A stretch of DNA of 64,000 nucleotides. Origin: Karalla daura (lineage: Eukaryota; Chordata; Actinopteri; Chaetodontiformes; Leiognathidae). The notes beneath the pieces were generated by a model, which did no database searches, was not told where the DNA came from, and was given only the letters and a program-made list of their open reading frames with translations. This document shows positions 1 through 13,925 of this stretch, one piece after another; the stretch's first letter is position 1; the number at the start of each line of letters is the position of its first letter. The stretch is from positions 12,267,170 through 12,331,169 of the forward strand of contig CM055200.1 of NCBI GenBank assembly GCA_029224185.1, in the 5' to 3' direction. Both the position numbers and the translations under genes were made by a program.

Positions 1-3000
1 TTAAACTCCACCAGCACAAGACAGTGATGCAGATAACATTTGTTGTCGGGCTAAAAAAGCACGTTTGTCTCGTGCTGATGGCCCCGCGTGACAAGAGAAC
101 AGAGGAGAACGAGGATTAATAAACGAATTCTGTCTCTCTCACACTCTGTTGTTGCCCTAATTATCAATTTGATAATGTGTTATTCAGGTAATACGGCTGA
201 AACCGCTGTGCCTGCTGTGACTGTGGAGCGGCAACCTTACTTTGCTTTGACATGGACTGAGGTGATAGAAAGCCACCAGGGCCCATATAAATGGCTGTAT
301 TTAATTTAATTGGAGACCCATCAAGAATATATGTCAATAAACCTCCTTTAAATTGGCATCATTAGCTCGGAATTGCCCTCACTTTGCCACCAGGTCAACG
401 CTTTCATGAGGGTGAACAAGTCCCAGTTTGTAGAACGTCCAAATAAATGCATCCATTGCGTTGTGGGTGCAGCATCACCTTTTTTGGGAGAGAATAATTG
501 AAACAAGAGATTTGCATAATAACATCTCTTTACAGAGCAGTAATAAACTGAGTGCAGTTGGAAAAGGGGACGACTCAACATGTTGGTCCGCTTGTTAACG
601 AATTTACTTCAGAAGTCATTAAAAATGTTCAGCGCCTGTTTTTCCAACAGTGACAAAAAAAAACAACCCTGGGAGTCTAATGAAAGAAAATGAAAAGCAA
701 CAGCTCTAAAATACGCTGTAATTAAGTTCGACATTAATAAATGCATTAGCCTTATTTAGCTGTAACTTTGTGAGATGTTTGGTTATGCTGATGTTCTGTG
801 ACTCATTAAGGCTGAATGTCACCTGGTTCTTAGATTTCAGCGACAGGGAGAAAGCGGGGCATTTTAAGACGAAGAACTTGGAAGTCAAGCTGAGAAGAGT
901 GCAGGGCTTCTGCTAGAGCCCCGCTGCGTTTCATCTAATGTGAGTGCACTTAACAGCAAACCTCGAGCCGGACACAAAACCAGCAGAACAGTGGGGAAGC
1001 TGAGGACAAATATAATTCTTCTTCTTTTATGATTTTATTATTTTCTTAAAAGCATACAGAAACTTCTTTTCCAGTGAATGCAATATTCAATCTCTTAAAA
1101 TGGGAAATGTATTTGTAAAATCATGGATTTCAACACTGCAACACATGCTGCGAACTACTATTTCAGTAAATTAATATTAACTGTAAAATACTGATTAACA
1201 GCGTGTTAAAAGCCTGCCGTTTAAGCCTGAACGATGGTGGTTCTTTAACCCCCGCTCAAAGCGATGATATACTGTCAACAGTTTAGGTTTGTACCCGCCT
1301 GTGAAAAGGTTAATTAACAAATTTGTTAAATCCTCATCAGAGCCTCTTATTTAGTGTCTCACAGTGTCTGCGTGTTCACAGTGTCAGCGCCTGCACTTCA
1401 GCTAGACCTGTTGTATTGTCACGTTTTGCTCAGACTATAACACTGTTCCACTGTCATGTGGAAGTAGTTACACCAAAATACCATATAATTACCGTGCTAA
1501 AATGTAGTTTATTGCCCTTCACCTACAGGCAACATAATGGTGTTTGGGATGTCCCAGTAACCAAAATTGTATTGCAAAATTAGGTATTTCTTCTGTTGAC
1601 AGTGGAAGCATCTCTTCATCAACATTCTCCAAATTTCTTGTGGTTCAAATAATATGACAGACAGAGAGCAACTTCTTTTTTGTTCCTTTTTTTATTCACA
1701 CTCTCCTCAGCACTCCTGTTAGCTTCACGTCAACAGCTTGTTGTTAGCACTGCATATCTACATATTTCATTAAGCACCACTAAAAGCCATGTTAAATGAC
1801 TCAGTTATGGCTAAAAGCCATGCATTACTGTAACTATGCACGTGTTGCTCCATCATTGATCATCACAAACCCTGACCTCTGACGCCCTCTGATGTACTGT
1901 GACACAGCCACGTCCGCCCTCGCTGCCTGCAGAGAAGCTTCCCCTGTCACCACAGACGACCGCTTGGAATATGTATTTTTGCATAAATATAGAATAAATA
2001 CTGCATTTTATGCAGCCTCTCAGGCCTCACACTGAACTCAGAGGGTGAATCAAGTTTACGTCTTAATCTGAGGAGGAAGTCTGACCTTCCCAACCTCCAC
2101 AGGAATAAACATTTCATGAGACTTTTTTCATCCCTGTTGATGCTGCTGCTTCATAATTTGCAGTGAGAGTTCAACACCGGGATACCAGATCTGGAAATCA
2201 GTCAGAAAGAAGCTTCCACAGCTAAAAAGGCTGGGTGATGAAATAACAATAATCTCAAAAACACATTTTTGTCCAGCTGTGAGAATGTGTGTGCCTAGAA
2301 AGCTGGTGATTAGGTTTGAGAGTCACAAAGGATGCAGCATGTGTGTGTTTCGGTGCCCTTGTTTTATGTTTTATTGGCTGATAAAACCAGCGGTTCACCA
2401 AGCCATTTCACAATTCAGTGCCTTTGAAATGGCAAAACTATTTTCCACTCTGTATTTCAACTGTCAACTAAAACAGCATCAAAATGAATGGGTGATGTGT
2501 TTGCCAAAGCTCCACATTTTGGGAATGAATTTTCATTATCAATTTTCTAAATTAGTTTTTTTTGCAGAATCATCAGCCTATTTCATACACCGCGGTGAAC
2601 TGGCATAATGATTCTTACGAGAAGCCTGTGATGCACAGCGCGGTGGTGCAGAATTTGCTTTCCAGTGGAGAGGAAACCCACTGCTGATATTATGTCGCAG
2701 ATAGACAAACTCACAGCACTAATCAACAAAATGACTCACTGTCTTAAGAGCTACTCAAACGTGTCCTGGCAGCATCCTCTGCCTGTGTGATTAACCTAAC
2801 CACTCCAGGCAACTTCTTGGCCACCATCACTAAACACTGTTGCCAAAAAAAGTTTTGCCGCTAACTCACAATGACAAATGTGATGAAATCCCTGTGTGCC
2901 GGGCTGTAAAATCCACTGCTGGGTTGCTGCTGATTGTTGACAATGCTGTGAAGAATTACATTTCCTTGATTATTTTCCCAAACAAATTTGAGATCACATC

Positions 3001-6000
3001 TTCACGAGAAAAACTGATAAGCTTGATTGCTTTTGCATTGCAGCGTCTTGCCTGTCAGCGACGTCGGAGCCTTCGGGGTCCTCGGCTGCCTCCGAGAGCG
3101 GTTGCTGTAGCAACAGGCAGGAGGAAACAAGGTGCATCCAGGATCAGGCGGGGTTGCGTTTAAGCCGCTCGATGGGGAGAAAGGTGAGCGGTCCATCCCG
3201 ACCACAGCGTCCAATTTAGTCCGGCCCATTTGCTGAGAAAATGTGTGAAGGTTTACGATGAGTTGATTTAATAATAAAACATTTTATGTCAGGGATAAAG
3301 GAGCAAATGACGCTACAATGGGCGCTTGCAAACATTTCACATTTCACAGGTGAGTTGCAGCAGCATTGTGATCATCCCACCGCTGATGGTCGGTGGTCTT
3401 AAAGTATTTCATTAACTGTGCTGATTTACCGGCTGAGAGAGGTGCAATATGGACATCATGCACCTTGCGAAATTCTGTTTGCAAACCACCCTCCCGTACA
3501 AGTCGGGTGCCATTAACCTCATTCCTCCCCCACGAGAAGGTTTCAGGTAACAATAAGGAACAGTCATCAAAGGTCCCGAGCATTCGTGGGAGAGCACATG
3601 GTGTGACCCTCAGGGTTATTCTGTATGTGTATTTATTAATTTACAGATAAGGGTGGAGAGCACTGCTCCTTCCCACCAGGATTCATTATTTTCTGTTCCG
3701 AACTCCTGCTGCTTATGTTAATGTATCATGAATTTCCATAACAAAATAGGCATCAAGGTAGGCAAGAAAATCACTTCAACACAGCGTGCAATTTAAATGT
3801 GCCATTTCGCAACCAATCATTCAGCAGCGAAGTGTGGATGGTTACACACAGACATGTGGGTCCTCTCTGCACGCTGCAGCAGGGCAGGTGGAGGTTAGGG
3901 GACAACATCGACTCACACCATCCCTTTTTTTTTTGTCTCTTCACACCCTTCGTTCTCATTACACTGAATAAATCACAACACATTCCATGCAATTCATTAA
4001 AGAAGCGGATTTTCATTTTTTTTGTCTACTATGACAGCAATGTGAAACCGAGATTAAATGCATAGCATGGCATGCTGATTTATTTTGATGGTGCATGAAC
4101 TCCATTGATAAATAAGACCCACTTAGCATCATTGTCAATTTGCCTCAGTCTGGTAGAGAGGTGCTAACAATTCAAACGAGCTGATAAGGCTGATTAAAAT
4201 GAAACCAGACGTCTTAGGCTCTCCCATCACAGAACGCCAGCACTTCTCTGCAAGATGCGGCTCACAAAACACCTCATAATGCAGCATACAGGGAAATTTT
4301 GTCATTCGCTGTTAATTGGCTCATTTAATCTTCTGCGCGGTGCGAGAAAAAAAAACAGAGATTAAACAAACTTGGTTAACAAAGTTTTGGAGCTTGTGTG
4401 AGGCGAGCTGTCTGAATTGGAGCAGACACTGACATTAATGGGTGGAGGCTGGAGCGCCTGCAGACAGTCCACGCCAGCGTCCCCCCGCTCTCCGGGCTAA
4501 ACGTCCCTTGTCACAGCTGACAACTTCTGCGATTGATTAAGTCAGTCGAGCTGACAGAGAGACACAAGGTCACAATTATGATGAATGCGCCGTTGATTCT
4601 GTTCATATTTTGGAGGTTTGGGGGATGGAAGAAAAACAAATTTTTAACCTTGGCGTGCTGAGTTTGTAATAATTAGATTGCTCAGCATTAATACTGTTCG
4701 CTCACATAAGTTCAAATATTAATATTTCTGAAATTCACTTGGACAAATCGAACAGAAGTCCCTGAACATTACAACAACTTTCCAACTGGCCTTATAGCGA
4801 AAGGGATGAAAATTCAATTCCAGGGACTGAATCAGTTTATTCATGGCCCCATTCCACCGTGCATCTATCAGTTCACCAATCTATTAATGTAGCCTGTCAG
4901 ATCTGAGCTTAGGTCCTTCTCACCTTCAGCGCCGGCGCGCCTCCATATCTTCCATCTCTCCAGCTCTTCACGGCTCAGTACTTTCTGCTCTAATATATAT
5001 GACCGATCCTTTCAGAAGCCAATTCAGAAGCTAACCACCACATTCCGGACTTCTATCAGGCCTTGATAACGTGAGGTTTGACCATCTGTCAGTGCTCTGA
5101 CTGTTGGCTATAAACTTCACGCTCTGTCTTTTTATTCATCTGTTTCTCAGAGCAGAGATGCAGCCAGTGCCTGAGAGCCAGAGGCAGAATCGGGGAGGAG
5201 AGAGAAATCAATTACTGCCTGTGCCTCTGCCTAAAACAAGCCGTGTCGGAGACCATCTACAAAAGGAGGACAAAAGGGGCCGGTGGCCCCTCAAACTCCT
5301 AAACCTCTGGAGACAGGGCGGAGAGCATCCTGTCATGAGCTCTGACACACAGCCATCACTGCCACCAGCACAAAATAGGCCCCTGTCACACCTCAAAATG
5401 GGATCCAGCCACTTCATGTGCAATCAGGCCTGCATCAGTGATTGATGACCACAAAGTAGAATATGAGGGAAGACAGCGCAGAAGAGGCTAAGCCAGAAAA
5501 GTGACACCAGGTTCAGTAGTAACTTCATGAAAGTCGACAATTTTGCATCCTTTCTGGTCCAGCAGTAGATCTGCACCTGCTGTGATTGAGACAAATGAAT
5601 GAGACTCTAAACTGGTAAAACACAGTTTTAAGAGAAATATGGATGCTCAAGGATGACTCATGTTGCTGACGTCCACATTATGTTAGATAATTAAAATTTA
5701 CCTTGAGGCTGGTTGTCTGACGGAAGGAAGCTCTCTCAACAACAATATGCAGTCCAACTGTCAGTGGTGGGTTTGGCATTTTGTTTGAGTGCTTTTTGAT
5801 ACAATATGGAAATTCAGGTTTTCAAATTCCGCTAAAACCTGGTGTGTCTCTCCATAAGACTCCGAAATGGCAAGTGAAATAAACTAAAAGCCATCAGAGA
5901 AAGAAAATGGTTTTGAATCACTTATGCTTCTTGCTGAAAGAATCTCTCAAACTTGCGAAATGACTTCAGGCTGTCGCCATTTACTGCAAGACTTTTCCAT

Positions 6001-6350
6001 ATCATGTCCCCATGAGCAATAATAAATGCTAAGTGAGTCAGTCCTAAGCTGAACTACAGAACCACTTCAATAATACAAGAAATCCATGTTGAAAATAGCC
6101 TGAATCCACAGTTACCAGGGAGGCCTGATTGCTGTGGACATTTTGAATGATACCTAATTCCCTCCAGCTCAAGCGTCCTTTGATGGGGTGAGACACGAGC
6201 AGAGCTGTCCTCTCCACTGCTGCTAGATATGAACTCAGTCACACACTGCTTTATTTTCTGCAGCCATTTGGTCCAAACCAGCTGGTGAGGCCAGAGACAA
6301 AACACAGCATCTGGCAGAGGGAGACTGTGGCCCCCTCACCACAGTGTGCA

Positions 6351-6352
<2 letters not shown>

Positions 6353-6406
<54 letters not shown>
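6353..6406. repeat. (GT)n microsatellite
   Basis: About 27 uninterrupted GT dinucleotides, ending in a short GC-rich purine/pyrimidine alternation. Alternating GT tracts of this length are typical hypervariable markers in fish genomes and can adopt Z-DNA. Open frames crossing it translate only to Cys-Val or Thr-His repeats and are not genes. Confidence 0.97.
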
Positions 6407-6413
<7 letters not shown>

Positions 6414-8000
6414 CCCTCTGTCCGTCTGTCCCTCTGTCATGGTATGTGTGCATGCAATAGCAGGGACACGCGTGCACAGCGAGAAGACGAGTCACAAATC
6501 TTTGCTTCCATCCAAACGCCAGGGAGAGTGTGCCCATCCGCCTGGCATGATTATGGGCGTGAGAGAGGCTCTGATTGCGGGATGCTGGAGCGTGAAGCCA
6601 CTGGAGAGGGGGACGTGGCAGGGACGAAGAGGAGGGACGCAAGCATGGAAGGGAGGCCCAGCTGGCGGCTGCTTCTAATTGGGCTGAGCAGGTTTCCATG
6701 GCTGACCAGACCCATATGCAGCACGGATCTAAAGAGAGAGCAGGGCCACGGGTAGAGTAGCCGGGCAGGCGAGGCTGCAAAGGGGGGAGGGAGGGAGGAG
6801 GCATGTAAGGCGGGCGAGAGGCTGGTCACACTCTAGCAGTCACAGCCTCTTTGTGACAAGGGGGCAGAGAGAGCCAGCTGTCACCCCATGACAGGAACAC
6901 ACACACCCCTCCATGTGCACTGATAACACAGGCTCGGCAAACACACAAAACAGAAGCTCAACACAAAAGCCACTTATGAAACAACAACTTTAATCAAAGC
7001 ACCCAATGCTCACTGAGGGTTGTGGAGCGGGGGTGGGGGGGTGGGGGGTAGAATTGGGCAAAACACACAGAAACAGACTCACAGGCACAAAAAACACAGC
7101 ATGAAAGACAGAAAAGAAAGAGACCTGATGAGAAGTACCAGGGGGTATGAATATACTGCATTCCTCCCCCCGGATATTTACCGCATGCCATTGGAAACAA
7201 TTAGAAGTGATTAAAACGGAGGTGAGCTGACAAGGGGAGCGTGGACTCCCTACCCACAGGGGCCCCCCCCCACGAGTCTGTTAGACGGGGGGGTGTTTGT
7301 ATGCGTCGGGCTCAGGGGCTGAATCGATTCACCTGGCACGCTCAGCACCATTAATTAATGATCTGCTTTTCTGTGCTGTATACGGTGACTGGCTGCCACG
7401 CCACACTTTCTCTCCCAACTTTGCTCCATCCCTGACTCTCCCGAGGACACCGGCGTGTCCTCCTTTCATTTCACAAAGACATTACACCACAACACGACTG
7501 CGCTTAAACATAAACGCTGACACAAACAATAAATGTACCAATAAGGATTATAATATTGAAACTGTATATATGTTTGCATGGAACATAAATTCCTGGAGCA
7601 TCATTCATAGGCCTTTGTTTTTATTTATTCCTTCCTTTTTACAACCGTGCAGATGTCTGGAGGGCAGACCACAATCCTGTTTATGAGGGGGGAGAGAGAT
7701 GGAGAAAGAGAGCGAGCGAGAGAGGAGAAAGGTAGGAAGTCAAACCTGGGATAAAACCCATGGCTCACTGCTGCCCCCTACTGTAAGTACCACAGAACTC
7801 TGCATACAACACACTACATAGGTTTGCCACTCAAAAAAGCTCCAACACTGACACATAGTGTCATTTTCTCTCTATGTTCCCATGTCCTGAGTTCTCAAGC
7901 AGGATTTCTGATTGCGCAAATGTCACAAACTCCAAGGCTGAGAACTCTGCCTGCAGGAGTGGGAAGGTGATGGGAGCACCGCCCACTGTTCCTCCCACTC

Positions 8001-8388
8001 TACAAATAGAGGCCCAGTAGAGGCCTTCCCCCTTTTCCTTTGTCTCCAGACTCTGTGTGTGTGTGCTAGTGGTGCTCACCTGAGTTTGCCATGCGTGTTT
8101 GATTCACCTCATTGTAAGTAAACCTATTTCAATTCATTGATGTTTAAGTTTCAAGTATTTTAACATGCCGTCAGTAAGTTTAATAGGAATCATTCGATTT
8201 AATGTGTTTGTAAGTAGTAAGGATAATGAACTTAAAGAGTGTATTCTGATTTCTGATTTAATATTTCATTGTATATTTCATTGTATCTATCAGGCATGTA
8301 TTATTTGTTCCCTTCCTTTCCCTTTGTCCTTTAGAACCATGGCACTCGGTGACACCACCCCCTTGGTTTAAGCAGCAAAGCAAATAAA
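8001..8388 (+). other. Candidate compact two-exon transcript (weak)
   Basis: A TATA-like TACAAATAG lies at 8001 and a consensus GTAAGT donor at 8114. A pyrimidine-rich tract ending in TTTAG follows at about 8333. Right after it comes ACCATGG, a perfect Kozak context, opening an 11-codon frame (8339-8371), with AATAAA at 8383-8388. The order and spacing look like a small transcription unit, but the predicted peptide is only 10 residues and matches nothing I recognise. It could be a non-coding RNA, a decayed gene or chance. The sequence shows the motifs; transcription is inference. Confidence 0.15.
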
Positions 8389-11300
8389 CAGAAATTAAAC
8401 GTAAAGGCAACTCCTGTGTCCTGGTGGTTTGTGTGGCTCCAGTCTGAACCTTCCCAACAGCAAATGTGTTGTTTGTTGCAAAATATGCAATATCAACACA
8501 CCAATTGGTCATACATATGTTTGCTCTGTTAATTTGAGATGTTCACTGGGGCTTTTAAAATGTCAATTGAATCACAAAAAGCACGAAACAGTTTCTTGAG
8601 ATATCTGATTATGCAAAACTCCTGTATCACATTACGCTGATGTCCAATTGCACAGGCCTGGCTGTCTGAGCAGGCGGCAAGCTGGAGCGATTGGACTGAC
8701 TGCGGGAGTCTCCAGGGGGCTGAGGGAGAGACGGTAAACTACGCCAGGAGAAAAATCAGATCACCTTGAATTTGCATAAACAGCCTTCAAATGGCTATGC
8801 AGAGGGTATAAGTGCTAGCCATCCAAGCCTGAATAACTCCGTGGATTAGTATTGGGTTCACCCAGGTCATTTAACACTTAAGACAGTCTCCAGGGAGCCT
8901 ATTCATGTTGGACAAATTGTTTTGCCTTTACGGCAGCTCTGCTCTGCACAGGGGTGTTAGTGGACTTCTGAGGAGTAATTTGCCGCCTGTAGCGAGGGAC
9001 ACTGTGCGCCCTGTTCTCTCCATTCAGAAAGCGGGGCCAAAAATACTAAATGGCAACAGGAGCGGCATCCGAGCCAATTACATGGAAATAGTCCTTGTCT
9101 ATGTTCCAGTCCTGAAGATGGGCTAAAGACCAGAGGAATAATGAGCGGGTGCCCGTCGTCTTCTTCTCTTGCCTTCCTGCATCTCAGCGCACTCGGATGA
9201 AATATGGAACACTGAACTTTGTGGCAATGATGTGTGGAAACTTTGCAGAGGCGGACGTACGTTGTTGAGATATGAAGGGAATCAGAAGGTTATCGGGGAA
9301 CTCGGAGTGTGTTTGTGACCTTGAGAAAATTGCTTTTGTTGGCGGAGAGTCAGTCGTGTCTGGCTCTGTGACACTGAAGAGAAGAAGATGCCGACATCGT
9401 GCCGAGTCATCCTCCCTGTTATCCACAACGCATTTATTTACACACATGAAGGACGTTGGAAAAAGAGAGAAAGCAAAGATTCACTTTGCACTCTCTCTGT
9501 GTTTATTTACTATGCAGCGACTGACACTCATAAAGGCTTCCAGAGAATTTGTTGGTCTCTCTTGCGTCAGGTAAGCCAGCACTGTTCCTGCTCCAAAGCA
9601 GCGATCATTGTCCCTGAAGAAAAGCTTTTGGAACAGGCGCATCCCTGGCTGAACACAGGCCGACTGAAAAATAGATTTGTTGATAACTAATTATGCATTT
9701 CCAATGCAGTTTATAACACAGCCATGTCTCCAGGAACAACCTCCGGGGCTTGATTAACGACAGGGTGCTGGAAACCGGAAGCCTTGAAACAGGAGGTGCG
9801 GTGAAGGAGCCCACATCAGCAGTCTGGACCTGCACCCTCCATCAACGCACTCACCCGCTTCCCATAAAAGTAAAATGCAGCGCGTTTGGGAAAACAGCCC
9901 TGTCCCGTTTGGCAGAGGGCGTGTCGTAAATATTGTGTTTGTCAGGCCCCCGGGAGAGAAAGCTTTGGCGATAGCGACTCCTCGCCGCGGTGCCAGTCCA
10001 TCTGCCAGTGCCAGCCACGCTTAGTGCGAAGGACCGTCTCACATGGCGCAACATTGTGAGACCACGAGGTGATAATAACCCACTTACATGATTGTCAGCC
10101 TACCCACTGTAGAAATGACCATGCCACATCAGCGGGCTTTGATAGGGTGTTGTTGATCAATGGAAATTATGATTGATTCTTGGATTTCAAGCTTTCAGGT
10201 GTCACTTTGTAATTCTGTTTTGGTACAAAGGTTCGGACTAATTCTCCTGTGCAGCGATGGAGGACGGAGCTGTGCAGGGAAGCAATCAACATTACAAGCC
10301 ATTTCGTTACGCTAAATGACAAAACACAATTATTAAAGCAAATTGCATCTGTGATGCATTGCTTCTATTTCTATTGGATCTCTAATAAACTAGCTTTCTC
10401 ATTTCTATTGTGACTATAAGGTTTTATTTGATTGAATTAATGGCTCCTTTGTTGGCTGACTGTTGATTACTTGTTAACCCTTAATGATTTTGGTTGTAAA
10501 CAATACTTTTCTTCTTGTATGCTGTTGAAACTCAGACAAGCGTAAGCAACATAACATCTGATTTAATCACAGTGTGGAGCAGAGTGAAAGGCAGCTCTGC
10601 CGTTTGCTCATTGCTGCTCCCTGTCTACCTTCAAGCTGGAAGGTAGCTGCTTCACGTCTGGTGGTAATCACACACACTGACTTAAGATCAGATCGAATCA
10701 ACATTAACAAGGCTTCTGAGCCATCTTTTGCTTGTGAATGAAGGGAGTAGCTGAAGCCATGCTGACATTAAAATAGGAGTTTGGCACAGACTCCCTAAAC
10801 AAACCGTGCTGACTGCAGGTGAAACAGAAACAGGAACGGCATCTGAATATCAACCACACTGATTTTCCTCCATTGTATAATAATGAGCTGACTTCTTGCC
10901 TGGACACCTGTAAATGACTTTCAGGCGGCCGAAGTTTATCTTAAGGGCACACAGCGACAAAATGCTAACATGTGTATGCACAAAAGACACAGTATGAAAA
11001 AAGAGGTTAAGCTGTTTAACGCAGCTTTGGAAAAGAAGCAGCTTTGGAATTATTAGAGTCACACCAATCATCATTTAGTGAAATTTTACAGTTTCTTTTA
11101 TTGGAGATTGACTTCCTTAACACTTTTACATATTTATTTTGTGCAATACGGAGACTGCTTCTAGGTTCAGCTCACGTCTTTTTTCTAACTTTTATGGTAC
11201 ACTTCAGAATATCATGTTAAAGCACCTCTACTCATAGCACCTACTCATCTGTGCAACTTACCGCTCTGAACTTTTGTTTCATTTTATTATGACATAATCA

Positions 11301-12039
11301 GAAATACTTGAGGTGTCAGGGTCTGCAGTGCCCTGCCAGTAGCACAAACATGAACTCTGCTGCTTTTTAAAACTGTGAGCAGCACACTCAATTTATGAAT
11401 AAAAGAATTGCACAAAAGCAGCCACACCAGCAAGTTGAAAGCTAATTAGTTGTAAGTGTCACTGCAAAACTTTTTATGCGAGTTTCTAAAATGAAATGAG
11501 GTAACCTAACCGGGTGGGCCTGGGGCAATGTAAAACAGTAAGATGGCTGAAAATCTTTTCCAAACTTAGTCAAAGTTCTGAAGAAAACTCTTTTATGAGT
11601 CACTTCCTCCTAGGCTTTAATCTATTTCTACATATTTTACATCTCACCTGGTGATACTTCATGCAACAAAGAGGAAAAAGCTATGCTCTATGAGCTTCTT
11701 TTTGCCTTTTTTCCTCTTAAAATAAAGCTGGGAGTTAACATCTCCCATTGAAGCGAGTACCCAAGCACCATCACCTCCATTCATGATCAGTGGTGTTTAT
11801 AGACCTGTGTTTGTGGCCTATACATCAATATAAAGCAGCCACAGCTAATTCCATCCAAATGGCCTCCACACAACATCTTAATCTACCTACTGTTCATGCA
11901 AATGGATCACAGAAAGTTTAGGTTCAATTTACAGGTGAACCCAGAGGCTGGACCAAACCCAAATATGGAGATTAATGCTGAATATTCATCCATTGTGTCA
12001 CTGGCTTTGTATTCTAACAGTGCTGCAGGGTCTGCTAGT

Positions 12040-12175
12040 GTCTGTCTCAGTGCACATAGGGTGAAGGCAAGGAATAGACCCTCAATCAGTCACCAGTCTA
12101 TCACATAGCACACACACACTCAAAATTTGCAGTCTCCAGTCAGCCTAAACATACATGTTTTTGGACTGTAGAGTA
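12040..12175 (+). repeat. Dispersed teleost repeat fragment
   Basis: The fragment follows the order of a repeat common in fish genomes: 'gggtgaaggcaagg', then 'ccagtctatcaca', then 'catgtttttggactgt'. Related pieces in this window lie at 13.8, 15.1, 46.0 and 48.2 kb. It is too diverged and truncated for me to name the parent element with confidence; I believe it is a SINE/LINE-tail type repeat. Confidence 0.65.
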
Positions 12176-13794
12176 TAGTAGTATATATATAAATCCCATA
12201 ACATAGGTTGTGATGATTGATGCTTTAAGAACTGTGACATCCCAATAAATCACTAATTGCACGTTCTTAATAATAAATCAATCCCTCTTGGACATTCAAA
12301 GCCATGAGATACCAGAATGGCAGGGAGGCAGCCTCTTATAGAAGTGCTGCGTACAGTCACAATCAACAGATGGCGAGCACTGCCTCTTCCCCCCTAGGGC
12401 AACAGTAAAATTGAGCTTGTGAAATCTGTCACAATCCATGGTGGTAAATGTCTCACAGTTCCTGCAAATGCTAATGAAGTTCATGTGAGGTCCAACACTG
12501 AGCAGGGGTGGGCAGGGAGAAATGGAGTCCAATTTAAAAGTGACACTGTGTGACAAGCTCATCCTTCTCGAGGGCAGAGCATTTTCTCTGGCCCACGGAC
12601 AGACATTCACAAATGAGCGGCTCTCAAAGATGCCAGTGACATTCAGGTCGCCATTGTGTCCATCTCCATTGAGACCCATCCCCATCACGTTCCATCAGAG
12701 CCCGGGAAAAATCCTGCCATCGTTGGCAAACGCTCAAGAGGGGAACGCAGTGCTTAAGTTAATTACATTCAGTTGCTGTTGAGTGAAATGGTCTTAAAGC
12801 AGTGGGGATTCGTAGAGTGGCCGCTTAAAAGACCTCCACCCCGTCGGAGTTTAACTTGGAAAAAAAATGCTCTTGACTTGACATAAAGCCTTGAAAACGA
12901 GAGCACTGATGTCTTTTTTTTATTTTTTATTTTTTGGTTTTTGGTGCTAATGAACATATCCAGACACCCCACAGCTTCGCATCACATGTGCACACATTGA
13001 AGCTGCATAAATAATTCAGTCCCTTCTTCAAAGCTCAATGCTTATTTTCTCTCTCAATTACCCAATGTATGGACAAGACAAAAAGACAAAGGGTGTCACT
13101 TTTCTACACTCCCCAACACATAACAAAATGTGGACTTTACTGTGTCTGTGTGTTGATATCACCCAGCTAAACAGTGCTGGCTTACTGTTAGTGTGTCAAT
13201 TTATGGGTGTCATTAAATTTATCCATTATTGTTATTCTTAATGCTTGCATTGTAGCTGACAGATCACTCAAATACGTGAAATTGTCTGAAAACACACTGA
13301 AGTGTCTTGTGCTGTTTGTCACCACAGAAAAAGTTACTGAGAAAACTTTCAGCATTCATAGCAGAAGGCGCTAAAGTATCAGGAGATGCTTGTTAACACT
13401 GTGAAGAAGATTAGCATAGAAATATCTGGCTAGAAGCACCTCGAGCTCGCTGATAACAGTCATTGCAGTGCTGGCAAGCCAAGAATAAACATTTTAGCGC
13501 AAGTTACAAGTGCTCTGATTGTCAAGGCGGCGTCACGCTCCCTCGACATCACAGCAGAGACAACAATACAGCTGTGGTCACACATCACTAAATCGCTGTT
13601 GCCAAAGTTCATCTGCGGCCTGAAGGTGAGTTGACAGATTGTAGGTGCAACATGGGGGAGAGCAGGTAGCTGAAACCCAAATCTCCTGCACAACATGGTG
13701 GGACTGCATGTGTACAGCAGCCAGCTTTCAGTTTTTATATTTTTCTTTTTGTGAAAAATGCTGTCGCCTTATGGCAAGCACGTACCCAGTTTGA

Positions 13795-13925
13795 ATCCCA
13801 TCTTACATACTGGCGACCTGTCCAGGATGTATTCCCTGGATGTATTCCCTGCTCTCACCTCATGCTCACTGGAGTTCTGCTCTGCTCTGCACACTGTTGG
13901 GAACAAAATGGATGGCTAGATGGTT
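13795..13925 (-). repeat. Dispersed teleost repeat fragment (reverse orientation)
   Basis: Contains 'tggcgacctgtccaggatgtattccctg', the reverse-oriented end of the family described at 12.04 kb, including a short local duplication of 'gatgtattccct'. It ends in 'aaaatggatggctagatgg', a common tail of this repeat in fish. Confidence 0.6.

Noticed and set aside
2279..2608. 109-codon open frame on the plus strand
   Set aside because: Cys/Phe-rich with no recognisable domain; consistent with chance in AT-rich DNA.
5104..5445. 113-codon open frame on the plus strand
   Set aside because: Composition and motifs look random, and there is no in-phase neighbour exon or promoter.
6235..6804. Open frames of 110-189 codons on both strands around 6.3-6.8 kb
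   Set aside because: They cross the GT microsatellite, giving Val-Cys or Thr-His repeats, and have no splice context or family similarity.
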